Source of the DNA: JAKANM01 sp964356495
Lineage (GTDB): Bacteria > Patescibacteriota > Patescibacteriia > Magasanikbacterales > GWA2-37-8
Length of the DNA stretch: 22,595 nt
Direction: 5' to 3'
Assembly (NCBI GenBank): GCA_964356495.1
Contig: CAYHHR010000013.1
Span: 1-22,595 of the forward strand
The notes below the pieces were generated by a model. That model had not been told where the DNA came from, ran no database searches, and saw only the letters and a list, made by a program, of their open reading frames with translations. The translations under genes and the position numbers were made by a program. Shown piece by piece: positions 21,271-22,595 of the stretch (position 1 is the first letter of the stretch; every line of letters starts with the position of its first letter).

Positions 21271-21747
21271 ATGATCTTCCAACAAAAAAATCAAGCGCGC
21301 GGCAATGAGATGGCGCACCAGCTGGATGCTTCAGGGCAGAGTAAAGATGAAGTCGAGACAGTCGTCGGTCCGTCAGTGAATGTTGAAGGAGATTTTTCGT
21401 CGGAAGGCAACATTATCGTGAAGGGGATGGTCGCGGGAAGCGTTCACACCAGCAAACATTTGTCCGTGGAGCAAGGTGCGAAAATCATGGCGAATGTGCG
21501 AGCCGGCAGCGCGCAAGTCGCTGGCGAGGTCAAAGGCAACATGAAAGTGAAGGAAGTACTTGAATTAACTAGCACGGCAAGAATTCTCGGAGATTTGGAG
21601 GTCAAGACTTTGATCGTTGAGGCCGGCGCGCTCATCAGCGGCAAGGTCATGATGCCGGGATTTGAATCTGAATCCAAGACCGCTCGCGGGCCTCGGTCCG
21701 GCGTAAAAAAAGCTGATGAAGGCGAGGCGGTCGCCGCCGCGGTTTAG
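21271..21747 (+). CDS. bactofilin-family cytoskeletal protein
   Basis: A 158-residue bactofilin (DUF583, PF04519). Bactofilins polymerise without nucleotide into filaments at the inner membrane and guide cell-wall or polar structures. The central right-handed beta-helix (about 30-125) shows the family's repeating short strands: VGPSVNVEGDFSSEGNIIVKG, then KHLSVEQGAKIMANVRAG, AQVAGEVKGNMKVKEVLELT, ARILGDLEVKTLIVEAGALISGKVMM. Both flanks are short, charged and probably disordered. The start could instead be the ATG at 21310 (MAHQLDASGQ). It has its own promoter and lies 24 bases before a lipid-kinase gene, so the two may be co-transcribed. Confidence 0.9.
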   Translation: MIFQQKNQARGNEMAHQLDASGQSKDEVETVVGPSVNVEGDFSSEGNIIVKGMVAGSVHTSKHLSVEQGAKIMANVRAGSAQVAGEVKGNMKVKEVLELTSTARILGDLEVKTLIVEAGALISGKVMMPGFESESKTARGPRSGVKKADEGEAVAAAV

Positions 21748-21771
21748 AAGTGTAAATATAGAGAAAGGCGT

Positions 21772-22536
21772 ATGTATGTCTATATTTATGACAATTTTCT
21801 TCGTCAAAAAAAATACGAATCGCTCATCAAGGCGATGGAGATTAGCTTGACCGACTACGGCATTGCCGGCAAAATTTTACGTCTGAATAATTACACCGAT
21901 GCCAAGCAAGTGATCGAAGACGAAATTAAGCGTGGCGCGAAGACCATCGTAATAGTCGGTAATGACGGGACGCTGGGGCAGGTATTGTCGAGGGCGGCGA
22001 CAGTCGATTGCAGTTTCGGTTTTTTGCCGGTTGGTGGTGATAACACGATTGGCGAAGTATTGGGGATACCGACCGGAGTCGAGGCGTGCGATGTCCTATC
22101 GAGACGCCGCAAGGAACGACTGGACGTCGGTTGGATGAACAACCGTTATTTTATTTCTCAGCTTCATGTTTATCCGGCGAAGGTAGAGGTAGTTTATGAT
22201 GAGCGGTTTCGGGTGACGGCCAGCGACAAGATGGAAATTATAGTTTGTAATTTACAGCCGTTTTTTTGGAAAAAAAGCAAGAAAGATAAAGACGTCCAGG
22301 TAGTGCATCCGCAGGATGGCAAGTTGGAAGCGTTTCTTAGACCCTTGACAAAGGCCCGTTGGTTCGGCTATAACTATGAGGATCCAAGTATCTTTCCGTT
22401 TGAAGAAATGGAGATCAAGAGCGACGAACCATTTGTTGTCGAGGCGGACGGACGAAAGAGCAAAGAGATCAAATTAAAAATTCGTCTCGCGCACAGCAAG
22501 ATCGACATGATCGTCGGTAGGAACAGGAAGTTTTAG
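21772..22536 (+). CDS. diacylglycerol-kinase-like lipid kinase (DAGK_cat domain)
   Basis: A 254-residue soluble kinase of the DAGK/YegS/DgkB superfamily, which phosphorylates lipid alcohols with ATP. The nucleotide motif is IVIVGNDGTLGQVL (59-72), a variant of GGDGT with Asn at the second Gly. The second conserved block is FGFLPVGGDNTIGEVLGIP (82-100), where families usually read LPxGTxNDFAxxLGIP, so the Thr of GT is Gly here. The C-terminal beta-sandwich lobe continues to FVVEADGRKSKEIKLKIR. At 254 residues it is shorter than YegS or DgkB (about 300). The ATG follows GAGAAAGG. It lies just after bactofilin and before a tRNA gene. The substrate is unknown; membrane lipid or lipid-carrier recycling is plausible. 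Confidence 0.82.
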   Translation: MYVYIYDNFLRQKKYESLIKAMEISLTDYGIAGKILRLNNYTDAKQVIEDEIKRGAKTIVIVGNDGTLGQVLSRAATVDCSFGFLPVGGDNTIGEVLGIPTGVEACDVLSRRRKERLDVGWMNNRYFISQLHVYPAKVEVVYDERFRVTASDKMEIIVCNLQPFFWKKSKKDKDVQVVHPQDGKLEAFLRPLTKARWFGYNYEDPSIFPFEEMEIKSDEPFVVEADGRKSKEIKLKIRLAHSKIDMIVGRNRKF

Positions 22537-22542
22537 AATTAT

Positions 22543-22595
22543 GCCCAGGTGGCGAAATTGGTAGACGCACTACCTTGAGGTGGTAGCTCCCGCAA
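22543..22595 (+). tRNA. tRNA-Leu (anticodon GAG), 3' part cut off by the window edge
   Basis: The 5' acceptor strand (GCCCAGG) is followed by a D-arm typical of leucine (GGCGAAATTGGTAGACGC). The anticodon stem-loop has CTACC (22570-22574), loop TTGAGGT and GGTAG (22582-22586), placing GAG at 22577-22579. The sequence ends in the start of a long variable arm, as expected for a class II tRNA. The T-arm and acceptor 3' strand are outside the window. Confidence 0.92.

Overview
The window reads as a chromosomal segment of a Candidate Phyla Radiation (Patescibacteria, probably Parcubacteria-like) bacterium. This is inferred from style, not from a marker gene. The genes are short and tightly packed. 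Most starts lack a strong Shine-Dalgarno, and several promoters with an extended -10 (TGnTATAxT) sit right against the start codon. Short palindromic repeats are scattered through the region, including one that writes the peptide LPAGRQV into a coding region. There are GIGTTTP-type surface repeat proteins, an orphan 7TM histidine kinase and a bactofilin.

Layout. 1-2400: tandem palindromes, scpB (chromosome segregation), a diverged palindromic repeat, a membrane-anchored D,D-carboxypeptidase, a wrecked BRO-N gene and a DUF559 endonuclease-like gene set between two palindromes. 2400-4400: a probable two-gene surface unit, namely a secreted protein with nine 51-bp repeats followed by a secreted protein with a C-terminal peptidoglycan-binding domain. 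A (TG)8 tract lies in the promoter spacer of this unit. 4400-11000: lower glycolysis (pgk, eno and two tandem, diverged gpmI genes), interrupted by a SIMPL-domain membrane protein. 11000-12240, minus strand: a DHH-type phosphoesterase homologue that has lost most metal ligands. 12290-18222: valS (compact, no C-terminal arm), tyrS and argS. 19550-22536: histidine kinase, bactofilin and a diacylglycerol-kinase-like lipid kinase. 22543 to the end: a tRNA-Leu(GAG) cut by the window edge.

The most unusual parts are two self-contained transcription units on either side of argS (15746-16245 and 18200-19517). Each has a TTGACA / 17 bp / TAxAxT promoter with an extended -10, a folded 5' leader, a strong Shine-Dalgarno, a single GC-richer gene, and a GC-rich 3' hairpin. 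The first encodes an unrecognised 106-aa protein. In its leader the Shine-Dalgarno and start codon can pair with a 9-nt upstream segment. The second encodes a protein resembling cyanobacterial acyl-ACP reductase and the plant CER1/WAX2 C-terminal domain, with a Rossmann motif and a candidate acyl-thioester cysteine. This is unexpected in such a lineage.

How the genes work together: pgk, eno and gpmI carry 1,3-bisphosphoglycerate to phosphoenolpyruvate. The three aminoacyl-tRNA synthetases and the tRNA serve translation. The carboxypeptidase, peptidoglycan-binding protein, repeat protein, bactofilin and lipid kinase all concern the cell envelope.
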